Shown one piece after another: positions 1 through 10,373 of a stretch of 20,126 bases of DNA (the first letter of the stretch is position 1; each line of letters begins with the position of its first letter). Below the pieces are notes generated by a model, which worked only from the letters and a program-made list of their open reading frames with translations, was not told the origin of the DNA and did not search any database. The position numbers and the translations under genes were made by a program. The stretch comes from Haplosporangium gracile (Eukaryota; Mortierellomycota; Mortierellomycetes; Mortierellales; Mortierellaceae). Location of the stretch: contig JAAAUF010000776.1 of the NCBI GenBank assembly GCA_015499985.1, positions 1 through 20,126 of the forward strand, read 5' to 3'.

Positions 1-74
1 TTGTCTCACTATTTCTGCTTATGTATTGTACCTCGTTCCTTTTCCCTGATAGCTTCCATACCGGTTCTATGGTC
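1..74 (+). repeat. Left terminal inverted repeat (74 bp)
   Basis: Bases 1-74 match the reverse complement of 20053-20126 at 73 of 74 positions. The only difference is base 56 (C here; the other arm reads T in the same orientation). Similarity stops sharply after GGTC at 71-74. Just inside, both arms carry a GGTCG...TTTTCC-like stretch, but at different spacing, so I do not extend the repeat. It overlaps no convincing gene. Confidence 0.97.
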
Positions 75-794
75 GCCACGTTCAATTTTCCATCAACCAA
101 CACCTTCTTGTCAGCTCTCGCTCTTCCACATCACAATATCCTCCCTTTCTTTCTGCCATATGAAAAAACGAAAATGAACAAAAAAATTTACACCATCAGG
201 TTGGTTCATTCTCCGCATCTGTTGCCCTTATCCACATGCATGTGGCACGGATGCCAACCATTATCGTTTATTTGTTTATCCAACTGAGGAAAAAAAGAGG
301 GGTTGAGGGTTCTTTTGTTTCCTTTTGTTTGAATGGCGTGCTTTACCGATTCGCTCATACATGAATTAAATGCAAATCGATCATAGAAGGAGGTAAGAAA
401 GAAATGAGGAGGGGGGGGGAGACGAGACTGGAAATATTTTACGTGACACAAACAAAAAGGTGAGCAATTCATTGCTGTTGTATTTCGCTTGCGCATTTGT
501 CGGTATTGGGCTTGCAGGGTCGAAGGAGAGAAGAACTACAACCACCACTATGGGTTTAGCAAAAACAACAGCGCAAAAACAATAGTGCAAAAACAACAAC
601 AAAACGAGATACGAGCGCTCGATGGCTCTATTCAACATCAAAACAAGTCTGAATAATGGACTCGCGACCATTCCCTGGTATCGGTTTCACGAACAAAGAG
701 GTATAAAAGTAACAGACCATTCCTGCTTTCTGTTTCGTGTTTTTTATTCTTATCAGCTTTTTGTTTATCATCCACATTCCCCAGACAAGCGTAA
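75..794. other. No gene recognised; AT-rich flank with small repeats
   Basis: This 0.7-kb stretch lies between the left TIR and the chromate-transporter relic. Its short open frames have no recognisable domain, overlap each other on both strands and are dominated by homopolymers (for example a G run near 410-418). It would be expected to hold the promoter and first exon of the downstream gene, but no first exon with a compatible splice phase and a convincing start could be settled. The 14-bp tandem repeat at 559-600 is listed separately. Confidence 0.5.
559..600 (+). repeat. 14-bp tandem repeat, three copies
   Basis: Three adjacent 14-base units begin with GCAAAAACAA (559-572, 573-586, 587-600) and differ only in their last bases and one C/T. 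Function is unknown. It lies upstream of the chromate-transporter relic and could be a replication-slippage array. Confidence 0.8.
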
Positions 795-2577
795 CTTCAT
801 AACATATTCATACTTAAGAGCAACATATATCCATCCCTCGTACACTCTTTCATATCCACAAAGAGTCACCCAAGTCAGAGCAATAACCGATACAACCTTC
901 TGTCTCTGAAAGACCGGATTCGAGAGACGGTCTTTACCTTTTTCAAATTCAGATACACCAATTTCGGAGGTCCCATGGTCCACACCAACATGCTCAACGA
1001 CGGAATCATCATCAAGCGCGGATGGGTCTCGCAGGAGCAGTTTGCAAAGCTGTTTGCCATCTCTCATTTGTTACCGGGTCCCGCTGCAGCATTGTTGGCC
1101 TATAGTCTCACTCTTCTCCGGTCCGGGTTCCTCTGTGCCATCCTCGGCTTTATCCTCTGGAGGTATGTTGGAGGTAGAGGTTGTGTGTTTTCTTTTCGCG
1201 AACGAATATGGTCGGTTAAGAAGTTTCGATTGATTGAGTTTTAAATTATTAGTTTTCCGGGGGCAGCAATTTGCACTGTGGCGAGGTTGCTCATTGGCGA
1301 TATGAAGAGCGACCAGCCGGTTTGGGCAATTTGCTTGGAGCAAGGTCTGGCAGCGGCGTCGATCGGTCTAGTGGCTCTGGCAGCACACAAGATGTCGCGA
1401 AATCTCACCACCGATAACCTGACAAGAGTTTTGGTCATGTGTGCAGCTAGTGTTTCCATTTCGTATACTTCGGCTTGGGTTTGCCGACCGTGATAATATC
1501 AGGAGGCTTGACCAGCTTTGTCTTTGACACTTTACTGTTGCCGTTCCTGAACCAAAGAGACAAAAAGAAGCGGCTGAGACAAAGAGGTGCCGAGGCTGAG
1601 GTCGTGGCAGCTTCTTTGAAGGATGACCTGAAGAAGGGACGCACCACTGCTCAGGAGACCGAATTGGGTGACGACGAGGACAACTACGGTGAAATGGACG
1701 ACAGTACCAAGCCACTTTCATCGGGTCCTGTGCAAAGTGACAAGGAAGAGATTTTCACCTTAATCATTGGCAAGTACGACGAACATGTAAGTGAATTTTT
1801 TTGCTACAATGTTACTTTTGTTAGTCTTGCATTATTTTGCCATCTTTTTCTCACACTCGCCGATTCATCGCAACCACATAGGAAGATACGCTGCGCAAGC
1901 CATTTTCGTACTCTAGGAAACTGGGTCTATCACTGTTGATCTTTTTTTATCGGTTCTTTGATCGCCTCTATCCTTTTCCGAACTCGACTCACTCCTGGTG
2001 CCGCACCTGACTATGGAGACCTCGCCGTGGCGTTTTACTTTGTAGGCTCCATCATCTTTGGCGGGGGACCTGTCATCATCCCACTCTTCAAGACCTATGT
2101 GATCGATTCCGGCTGGATGACCAGCCGACAGTTCCTCATCGGTCTCTCCCTTGTCCAGTCTCTTCCAGGTCCCAACTTCAATTTGCGTGTTACCTCGGAG
2201 CAGTCGCCATGGTCAACATTGACAAGAATGGTCTCGCGGGCGCCATTGTGAGTTACATTGCCATCTTTTGTCCAGGCCTAGTCCTCAAAAGCGTCATCAC
2301 CCCATTCTGGCAGCTGTTGCGAGAGCGCCCGGCGGTTAAGAGAGCGTTCCGAGGTGTCAACGCCCGTGTATTGGGGGTGATATTTTCGGCAGTGTGGATA
2401 TTGTTTGCGTAGGTTATTCTGTTGGGTGGTAGTGACGGGTACCATGTCGTCATTGCTGATGCCGCCTTTGTTACAGCAGGGTTCCTGAGATTCTCGGCTC
2501 CAGTCGCAATTATTTTGGGTGACGCCATGGGAGCCATTGAGTATGCTGTTTGCGATCGGTACCCGATTAAAACATGA
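795..2577 (+). pseudogene. chrA: Decayed chromate transporter (CHR/ChrA family), two-domain form
   Basis: The family exports chromate (or handles sulfate-like oxyanions) across a membrane. Long-form members have two homologous CHR halves. Both are visible: the first with TNFGGP near 957-974 and HLLPGPAA near 1066-1089, the second with FGGGPVIIPL near 2058-2087 and QSLPGPNFN near 2158-2184. A hydrophilic charged linker at about 1550-1790 separates them. Two introns keep good signals: 1163-1252 (phase 2) and 1787-1881 (phase 0). Four lesions break the frame: a missing base at the G run 1477-1479, an extra T in the T run 1942-1948, a missing base at the T run 2182-2184, and an in-frame TAG at 2410-2412. 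Conceptual translation resumes on the far side of each lesion and ends at TGA 2575-2577. The frame is open from 795 but has no ATG before 975, which lies inside the first conserved motif, so the original start or first exon is missing or unresolved. Family assignment is strong; non-functionality is inferred. Confidence 0.85.
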
Positions 2578-2597
2578 TGCTGACTTCTATTTTCTAC

Positions 2598-2625
2598 TTT
2601 ATTCATTGTGTGTCTATGCTTTATT
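2598..2625 (-). terminator. Poly(A) signals of the ferredoxin gene
   Basis: Two AATAAA hexamers on the minus strand (2620-2625 and 2598-2603) lie about 120-145 bp past the ferredoxin stop. They sit 21-48 bp beyond the chromate-transporter stop, so the two convergent units almost touch. Confidence 0.55.
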
Positions 2626-2741
2626 TGCAAGAGTGTCCGATTAAGCGGATCTACAAAAAAAAGAAAGAACAGAGTCAAGTTAGTTCCTCATTGAAATTGC
2701 ATATCTACAAAAGTAGTAGCAGCGAGATATACATTCTGAAC

Positions 2742-4019
2742 TTACGCGTTCCTGGTCATGGTGGGGAGCTTGGCTACAATCCCATCCAGCTCCTTGTTCA
2801 TCAGCACTTGACAACCAAGGCGGGATCTAAAATGGATTCACATATGCGATTAGTTTAAACAATGTCAAGCTGAGTAAATATTTAACCCGCAAGCTCATTG
2901 ACGACAATGGTTTCCTTACGTGTCAGTCAAACCAAAGGCAAGATCCAGCATGTCGTTTTCTTCATCTGTTGGCTCTTCCAGCTTGGAGTATGAGTCTGGA
3001 TCCAGGATCAAGTGGCAGGTCGAGCATGCTAGTGAGGCCTCGCATGCACCTAATGTAGCATTAGAAAATGAGAGCCCAAACGACAAAATGGAGTGTTAAA
3101 AAAACACTCCGCTGCGCAGGTACAAAAAAAAAGTTAAGTGCCGACAGTATCGAGAAGGAAGCTTTGCTGATCTACCTTCAATGTCAATGTCGTTGGCCCA
3201 AGCAACATCCAGCAGACTCTCGCCTTCGTGCGCCTGAACAGAGATCTCCTCGCCATCCTGCATGATGAAGTTGACTGCAAATCCTTCGCCTGGTCCTGGA
3301 CGTCCACGCTTGGCATACTGGATACCTGTATAGATGCAGATTAAGTATTCAGAGACAACGAAAGATAGCAGAGGTTAAATACTGCCTAAAGGAATTAGCT
3401 GAAGGAGTCGGAGCCCGTCAATAGTCTACATAAATAAAAAAAAGTGTCGAAGTAGATTCTCGATCTACTCCAACTTTCCCGAATCCTATGAGTGATGACG
3501 GTTCCTGAAACTGAAAAACTAAATAATGTGTTTCGCCGGATGAACTATACGCTCCAAAGGCACAAAAGAACAAAAGAACAAAGGTACCAATGGACAGGCG
3601 CAAAAAGGCAAAGTAAAGTATAGTCTCTTCATGTGAAAAAGACGAACCCGTTCCTGATTTTGTTGTTTTTCTGATTGTTCCGAAGTAAAAATGACTCTCC
3701 GTATCGGTAAAAGCTTGTCTTTGCGTTGTGGCTGTTATGATTGCTGTTACTGCTGCGGATGTTTGCTCTGCCTTCCTGCCCAGCTTCGTTCTCAAATTTG
3801 AGGTATAATCCGAAGCCAAGTCAACTGTGTACCTGAGGCTGTTGCAAAGCTGGCTGTTGCCCACTTTGTGCGGACTGCGGAACTGATCAGTTCAGTGTTG
3901 ATGCTGCTATTGCCTGGAATCCGAGCGATCCTTGTCACTGGTCCTGCCTGCTTTATCCCATAGTAAATCGTCCTTTGTCTAAAGGCCGCTCCGAACCGAG
4001 TCGTAAGAATCGATGTCAT
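2742..4019 (-). CDS. YAH1: Mitochondrial [2Fe-2S] ferredoxin (adrenodoxin/Yah1 type)
   Basis: This electron carrier takes electrons from an NADPH-ferredoxin reductase and feeds mitochondrial Fe-S cluster assembly, heme A synthesis and lipoate-related chemistry. Four exons read 4019-3833, 3325-3176, 3049-2920 and 2826-2742; phases match at every junction and give 183 residues. The start at 4019 opens a basic, hydroxylated presequence ([16 protein letters not shown]) typical of matrix targeting. Cluster cysteines are C115, C121, C124 and C161, spacing C-x5-C-x2-C-x36-C, exactly as in adrenodoxin. The surrounding ACSTCHLIL and [17 protein letters not shown] motifs include the acidic partner-binding helix. 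Intron 1 is long (507 bp); the others are 126 and 93 bp. The gene is intact, unlike its neighbours on both sides. It converges with the chromate-transporter relic. Length fits the family. Confidence 0.95.
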
Positions 4020-4352
4020 GTGAATGAATGGTGCTGATGTTGTAGTAATTGGAGGATGATCACAGTCCAACAAACTGGACTGATCCGAAGAAACGAATGG
4101 CCGTTGAGTCACGTGGTATCAGCATCTTCTTTGGAACAGCACCCCTTAATTGTACTGTGCCAGAGCTCAACAACTGTCTGGGCGAAGCGTTCCCAAAACA
4201 ACGTTTATAGACACTATTCACTATGGTACTCACTCACAGCTCCATACAGCAAGAAGAGATATGGTTCAGAATGGAGCAGTTTAAAATACAAAATAACGGT
4301 TCCACTGCACTCGAGCATGAGCCAGATTTTAACCAAAAATTCTATAAGGTAG

Positions 4353-5387
4353 CTAAAAGTGACAAAAGATACAGGTATATGTAGGAACAAGCACGTTAGT
4401 TGAGAATTCAATGTCACTTGTCACCTTCAACCTTGTTGGCAAGTTCTGGGTATGATTTGTAAGGTTGCTAGTATCACTCTCATACTCAATTCTGGTGGTT
4501 TCTTTACGTACAGCATCACACTTTTTCCTCGGCAAACACAAGACTGGTGTACTCTTGACTGCAGTAATGTCTTCGACATTCTCGACAAAAGCGTGTTCAT
4601 ATCATTTCATCTTTCTCACTATCCAGACAACGTAACTGAGTTCTCCTGGTGCTCCAATGACCGATTCTGCTAATCTGTATCTGCTGCAATCAAACAACAA
4701 AGCAAGCGCTTCGATGTTGTATGAGCAGTTGTCCTTCTCTGCAAATAGGATGTAGCGCGCCACCTAAATAAATGATCGCTATTGCAAAATGACGCCTATC
4801 GCTTCCCCCCCCAATTGTTTCAACGTGTTCTATCGGGCATCAAGCGTAGGTGGCCTTTCGCTCAATCAACATCAAACCACTTTGCTTGTTAAGCAAGGAA
4901 AAAGAGCGACATCTCCTTGATCAGTTTACATATGCCCACAGCTCGAAGGTCAAGAGGGCACTTTTTGCGAAAATAAGGGAGTGGAGACGTCTGACGACTA
5001 GACTCTAAGGACAGGCGCATTTGGTATTTCCCAATCCAAATCGTCAGCAAAAAGATGGAGGTCAAGACGACAGAGTTATAAACTCTTGGAGATATCTACG
5101 CCAATGTACATCTGTGCTGGGTGCATCACAATGACCACGAAGATTTCAGTGAGGTTGCCACGGTCAAAGTAGGGCTCTGACCGCCTTTTGTTTATGGTTA
5201 GACCCTCTCAGCTATGAAGAATTTATTATTCAAAACCTCTGTAATTGACAAGATCTAATGAAAACTATTAAAAATATCAGGCGGTCAGAGCCCCGATTCT
5301 CCATTGAGCCAAGGTCATGGTAGATCGTCTGGTTGCAAATTTCCGCGGTATCTCCCTTTGCTGTCTTTAAGAAAACTACGGGCAATC
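4353..5387 (-). pseudogene. Decayed coding relic of unknown family, split by an insertion
   Basis: On the minus strand, a frame that looks coding starts after a good 3' splice site (pyrimidines then CAG at 5390-5388) and runs to about 5294 (reads LPVVFLKTAKGDTAEICNQT, ends near ENRG). A 122-bp inverted-repeat insertion follows. Coding-like sequence resumes at 5171 with YFDRGNLTEIFVVIVMHPAQ. It is broken by TAA (5078-5076) and TAG (5000-4998), with DDLDWEIPNAPVLRV between them. A second segment begins after another acceptor (TTTAG at about 4768-4764), runs 4763-4353 and has a single internal TGA (4604-4602) in 137 codons, where about six stops would be expected by chance. Composition (mixed hydrophobic, acidic and Lys/Arg) is protein-like. 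I do not recognise the family; no catalytic motif is evident. It could be a lineage-specific fungal gene or a relic of a repeated gene family. Exon joins between the segments are not resolved. Confidence 0.5.
5172..5293. mobile_element. 122-bp MITE-like insertion with 15-bp perfect TIRs
   Basis: GGGCTCTGACCGCCT at 5172-5186 and its exact reverse complement at 5279-5293 bound a 92-bp AT-rich core. It interrupts a coding-like frame on the minus strand. There is no open frame inside. No clear target-site duplication is visible next to the TIRs, so superfamily cannot be assigned. It could also fold as a hairpin; an intron with inverted ends is less likely because the ends are not GT..AG. Confidence 0.6.
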
Positions 5388-6184
5388 CTGAAAGGGTAGT
5401 GTGAACAATGGGAACAAAAAAAGAAAGCAGGTCTTGATCTCATTTTTCTGTTTCGATGTTAACGAGACTTTATTTCTATCGCCCTTAAGAGCGATATATC
5501 GGTTCCTATTGGCCAGAACCCAAGTGAAAAAAGTCCGATATCAGTAGAAAGACGCCCCTGATATGCGTGAATCATTATGGATGGACGGCCTTCATCCTTC
5601 ACGCCCAGCGAATGAAGTGGGCAAGGGAGCCTCACTTCCTCTCTCGTTCTCCCTTTTTCGCTGCTCCCTCCACCATGGTCCTTTGTCTACCACTCACACA
5701 AATTTGCACGGTCTTGTAAAAGCGTACCCTCTCCTCTCTCGTTTGCCAATGGCGCATGGTTGTTCATTAACCCCTTTTCATGCACCAACGAAACCCACAT
5801 CTAATTGACCACATTAAGTAATTGACCACTATGTCTCCCACCGTGTGTTTTTTAAAAAAATCAAACTTGAACATGCGACTCCGAGTTACTGGTCCAAGCA
5901 TGACGGCAGCAATTTTTTTTTGTTTTTTTTATTTTTATTCTTGCTCTGGCCTCTCGTTGTTGCCGTGCCCTCATTGAGTTTGCCTCTTATTCACTCTGTC
6001 ACTCTGCCTCCCAAATAGTCGTCTCTATCTCGCTGTCGTCTCAGTAATCCGAGTGTATGATGAGCACACTGTTTTGGTGCTTGTCCATACTTGATCGACT
6101 GTCCTCCCTCCTTCCGCCCCTTTCTTGAAGTAAGGCCTTATCTCGCCTCTTTGTCTTCGCTTGTTTCTCTCTCGCTTGCACTCC

Positions 6185-6198
6185 CACACCGCCTAATC
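6185..6198 (+). promoter_or_regulatory. 14-base motif shared with the IPT/TIG leader
   Basis: Exact second copy of CACACCGCCTAATC, about 820 bp upstream of the velvet start codon and inside its CT-rich region. See 13112-13125. Confidence 0.25.
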
Positions 6199-6530
6199 CT
6201 AATCGTGCTTTTTTACACGCACTCACTCCCCTTCCCTCGCTCAGCTAATATTTTTTTTTTTCGTTTTTTTTATTTTTCCTGCACCAGAAACAAAAGGGCA
6301 CCTTAAACCAGCCCTATCTAGCCTTGTACCCATCCTCCCACCGACGGCCGCACCACACCGGACATACTTTATTTTTCTTTGTTCCTTTTCTTCTCAGCCA
6401 GAATCGAACAGTGTCCTCCCCTCCGCCCTCACTCTCACTGGCCCAACTCTCCTTCATTCTTCTCCTTCCTTTCCTTCTTTATAAAAGCTCTCGTCTCCTC
6501 CCACTCCAATTCGTCATTCTCTTCTTCTTT

Positions 6531-6562
6531 ACTCACTCACTCATTCACTCATTCACTCATTC
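6531..6562 (+). repeat. Microsatellite of ACTC / ATTC units
   Basis: ACTCACTCACTC runs into ATTCACTC repeated about three times in the CT-rich upstream region of the velvet gene. This is a simple tetra/octanucleotide array, probably variable in length between strains. Confidence 0.85.
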
Positions 6563-7017
6563 TACTTTTTTCATTTTGGCATCAGTGATTCATTTGTGCA
6601 TCACTTTCTGCATTCTACGTTTTTTTTGTCCCTGCGTCTCTTTTTTTTTCCATTCCACCAATTATCAATTGCATATCCTATTGCGCCCTCGCCTACACCC
6701 CGCCAACTCGAAGCCACGACAACTGTAACCTGCCTGCCTCCCTACCGCAGACATAAATATATTCCCTTCCACCTTCCAGCCGCACCCAGACATACACATA
6801 AACGTAGATACACCCATGTACCATTGAGTCAACTGTACACACCATTTATCCCAACACCACGGATTTCCCCGCATTGATAGCTTTCAGAAAGTGACACGTC
6901 CCCTTCGCCTTCCTCGTCATACCTACCAGCAACACCTTGTGTGGCAATTTCGTCGTTGCCATTATAAATATCGCCCATCATCAACAAGCTTACCGGACAG
7001 CCCTATCGTTTTTTGAT

Positions 7018-10000
7018 ATGGGAAAATCTGAGCGGACGTTTCCTCAACACCCGACCTTGCACGATGACGACGATCTCGACATCAACCCTGATGAACTGTA
7101 GGTGCATATTTCTTTTCTTTAATATAGGCGACCAGTGGAAGAAGTTAGATGGCAAAAATCCGTTTTTGCTTGACCAACGGGCATACAATTCCTATTATTT
7201 CCTTTTTCTTTTTCTCATCTGCCCCTCTTTTAGCCTCTTTTGCTCATATCCTCCCAATTTTTGTTCTTTGGGTCAACCAAGAAATTAATCGTCCTTTGGA
7301 TTGTCCCGGGTCTTTCATATTTTTATATTTTTCCTTTCCTCTAGGCTCTACTCACTTGAGATTGTCCAGCAACCATTGCGCGCAAGAATGTGCGGATTCG
7401 GAAACAAGGTAATAATACTATTCCATGCTATTTAGCTTTATTTGATAAAAAATTGGCCTTGTCAGCATTGCACACACAAAGGCGACTTGCAACGCATGGC
7501 GTGGACAACCACTTCTGACCCGTTTCTATTTTATTTTTTTTGTTTTGTTTTGTTTGTGATGTTTAGGATCGTCGGAACATCACACCAGCACCAGTCTTGA
7601 AATTGATTGCCAAATTGCCAGATGGGCGAATCGTTCCCGCAAGGTATGCCACAATCTATCAATGACGAAAAAAAAAATTAGCAAGGTGTGCTTGTTGGTA
7701 TGTGAAATGGGTTCATGCAAGGGACTTGCAACAATGAAAATGTGACAAGAACAAGAGAAGCGAGAGTAGTAGAGGGCGATGAAGAAGGGATGCAAGGAGA
7801 TAGTCGGGGTGTGCGCGTGTGAGCCGAACTCACAATTCACCATTGACTGGGTGACTGGCTATAAGATGCATATCTTTTCTTTATTTTGCATTTCGGCGAG
7901 CATTCCTCTTTAGTTGCTGTTCGTCACTGGAGGAGAGAAAGAGGCAGCGCTATTGCAGATTCTGGGGTTAATACGGTTTCGTCTCCTGGATTTTCACCAC
8001 TTGCTTCATTTGGGACGATTGTCTGTGTGGTCTCTTACCATCTGGACGCTGGCGTTCATTTGGTCAGAGACCTCATCCATGCAGGTCAGGTCTGAGTCCG
8101 GAAAGATGCCATCTTCATTAGACGACGTGAATCGTGGAAAGGTTGTCCAGAGCGGGTTTCACGACGCATGGCATTTCATTCATTTTTTCTGAGTTCAGCG
8201 GAGTGTATCCAACCTCCAGTGCAAAACAGAGCTAAAGGGTGCTACGTTCCACTCAACACTTCTTTTGAACCACACGAGAAGTTGCCCTCCCAGAACCCTC
8301 TCTGACCTGCCCAAGGTCCTCTGAGAAGACCAAACAATCTTCCAGCACTCTTTAATTCATGTCGTATACATCTGTTGCGAAATCTTCCGCGGCGAAGGGC
8401 TGTCTTCCCATTGCTCATTTGCATTGTGTCATGGTTGTCAGCGCTCCCTTGCGCTTGGATGCGCGTAATCGCAGAAAAAAGGAACGATGAAACGATTTTC
8501 CGCCAAAGGTCCAGTGCAGATCTACTACGAGCGGCTGTATTGAAAGGAAGGGGACAGCGAGGTGAGGAAGAGGGTAACAAACAAGATACAGGACATATCC
8601 AACCAACTAATTAGCTCAGACCAGTGTACTCCTTTTTTTTGTTTGATGTGTTTGTTTGTTTGTTTAACCTTACACGTATTGTCCCTTTATGTTGGATATT
8701 GTTTTTGTGCCTTGACCACCCTCAAGTCATTTAGGCAAGCAGTCGTTCGTGGTGACGGCGGACCTCTGGCTGGAGGATGAGGCGACAGACAGAAATCTCG
8801 TACTTGTCTCGTCCATACCCTCCTCAAGGGCAGCAGCGTACACGCAGCAGCAGCATGCAGCCCAAACACAGGAGTCACAACAAGGTAAAGGCCGTCCAAC
8901 CATGCACCTTATGCATAAACCACACCCAGTCATCTTCCACGCCTTGAGCCTGCTTTTCGCTTTTTTGCATGTCCAGTAGAGAAACCAGATAACTCATTCC
9001 TTTTCCTGCCAGTTATAGATCACCTGGATATACAACAACAATTAACTGGACGCACAGCAGGAGCAAGAGAAGGAGGAGATGGGACGAGAGTAGGAGCAGC
9101 AGGACGCCTAACGACAACAACCACAGCCGTACCAGTGTCGATCACCACACTGAGCGAAGCAACTCAACGAAGTTCTAGCACCGCTGTCGATAGTAGTTGC
9201 CCTTCCACTCCGACATCCATCTCTTCAACGTCATCCTCTTCACCGCCAAAATCCATGCCCCGAGCAATCAGGACGCCTTCTAAAGTCTCGCGTACCAGAG
9301 GTAATAAGCCTTATACACATCAGATGGAGGACGACAAAGAAATAGAGGCATCTCACAACGTCGATAAGGAAGCTGATATCAACGAAGAGGAGCGACACGG
9401 AGACACCGAAATGGAAGATGATGCAGCAGCCTATCACAGCGACGACGCTAAATACGTCGACAGCGATATCCACGAGTTGAAGGAGTTAGAGCGGAAGGCA
9501 AACGAAACAGGAAGGAGGGAGCTGTCGACTCGTAACTTGGTAGGACAGATTGCTGTCTGTGGTCAAATTGCGCCTGGACTTAATGAGGACATGATGCATA
9601 TCTGGTTTGCCTTCAGTATCCTCTCCATCCGCACCGAGGGCTTTTTTAAGATTCGCTTTTGCCTTTCGGATCTCCAGAGAATTCCTGAGTAAGTGGTTTT
9701 TTCCTCATTCTTAAAAGCGCGCCCATTTCTATTTTTTTAACTGCTACACTGTGTCTGAACACCTTTTTTTTTGCTGCTTGATTGCAAATAGAGGCGGAAG
9801 GTCAACGACGATTTGTGAGGTGTTCTCAAATACAATCCACGTTCAAACACCCAAGAGGTTCGAAGGCACTTGTGGTAAGGTCATCTTATTGTCTGCTGCG
9901 AGTACTACTCCTCATAACCTCCACCCAAACCCCCCGTCTCTCGAAACATGTCTCTCAAATGGTATCATACTCATATCTTTTCTTTTATACTCACTTTTAC

Positions 10001-10130
10001 TGCCGAATCATGTCGCTACTTAATCACAACAGACAACAACGATATTGCTATCCATCTCAACAGGAACAGCATCAAGATCCCAGCTCGGAAAGACGAAAAG
10101 AAGCTCAGCAAGGCTCGGAAAACAGCATGA
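7018..10130 (+). CDS. velB: Velvet-domain transcriptional regulator, VelB-like
   Basis: Velvet proteins dimerise and bind DNA through an NF-kB-like fold; in fungi they couple development, sporulation and secondary metabolism. Seven exons, 7018-7097, 7345-7408, 7567-7643, 8727-8884, 9013-9688, 9792-9874 and 10033-10130, join in phase to 411 residues. The first velvet half (about residues 27-103) holds YSLEIVQQPLRARMCGFGNK, DRRNITPAPVLKL and SFVVTADLW. The second half (about 300-400) holds RNLVGQIAVCGQ, LSIRTEGFFKIRFCLSDL and SIKIPARK. Between them lies a Ser/Thr-rich then acidic, low-complexity insert of about 190 residues. A velvet domain split by an insert is the hallmark of VelB, hence the symbol; the insert seems longer than the roughly 100 residues I recall for Aspergillus VelB. 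Intron 3 is 1,083 bp with no gene recognised in it; its acceptor (CTCAAG, 8721-8726) was chosen because only it keeps phase and gives HLGKQSFVV. VosA/VelC-type assignment is the main alternative. Confidence 0.9.
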
Positions 10131-10223
10131 TGTGACGAGAACAATGCAACACCTAGCGTCTTAAGTGTTACTTTCTTTACATCCCGCAATCGACTTATAT
10201 CACTCCAAACAATCTGTTGACCT

Positions 10224-10229
10224 AATAAA
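10224..10229 (+). terminator. Poly(A) signal of the velvet gene
   Basis: AATAAA lies 94 bp past the velvet stop codon in the 243-bp gap between the convergent velvet and octanoyltransferase genes. Confidence 0.55.
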
Positions 10230-10373
10230 CAACTGGCATACAATTTTACAGAGTCAAGCGGTCAAGTGTAAGCCGGACCATGTTTCGAACAAAAAGTTTT
10301 TTCCCTGGCTTGCTACATGGGTGTGTATGTGTGCGTGTTTAGTTGTCAGGTTCTACTAAAAATCTAATAACAA

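Larger units (their letters stand above)
5388..7017 (+). promoter_or_regulatory. Long pyrimidine-rich upstream region and leader of the velvet gene
   Basis: About 1.6 kb contains no recognisable gene. From roughly 5820 the + strand becomes strongly C/T-rich with many T runs. TATA-like boxes are seen at 6481-6488 (TATAAAAG) and 6963-6970 (TATAAATA, about 50 bp before the start codon). An inverted CCAAT (ATTGG) lies near 5509. Long CT-rich leaders are usual for fungal regulatory genes. The open frames here are low-complexity Ser/Phe/Leu translations of the CT tract and are not called as genes. A 5'-UTR intron is possible but not demonstrated. Confidence 0.5.

Noticed and set aside
622..700. ATG at 622 as first exon of the chromate transporter
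   Set aside because: Donor GTATAA after 700 leaves phase 1, and no acceptor before the conserved frame supplies the matching phase. The alternative donor at about 677 fits only with a weak acceptor. Left undetermined.
21..909. Short open frames on both strands in the left flank (for example 21-287 and 622-909)
   Set aside because: They overlap each other, lie partly in the TIR, have low-complexity or random composition and no splice-compatible continuation.
2366..2412. A 45-bp intron ending at CGTAG that would remove the in-frame TAG
   Set aside because: It would delete a hydrophobic stretch that reads as part of a membrane helix, the donor GTATTG is poor and the size is below the other introns here. 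It also cannot explain the three frameshifts.
3418..3864. 148-codon minus-strand open frame
   Set aside because: It lies almost wholly within intron 1 of the ferredoxin gene, shows no domain, and the spliced ferredoxin fits perfectly without it.
6324..6877. Open frames of 134 and 93 codons before the velvet gene
   Set aside because: These are Ser/Phe/Leu/His translations of a CT-rich leader with no domain and no codon pattern.
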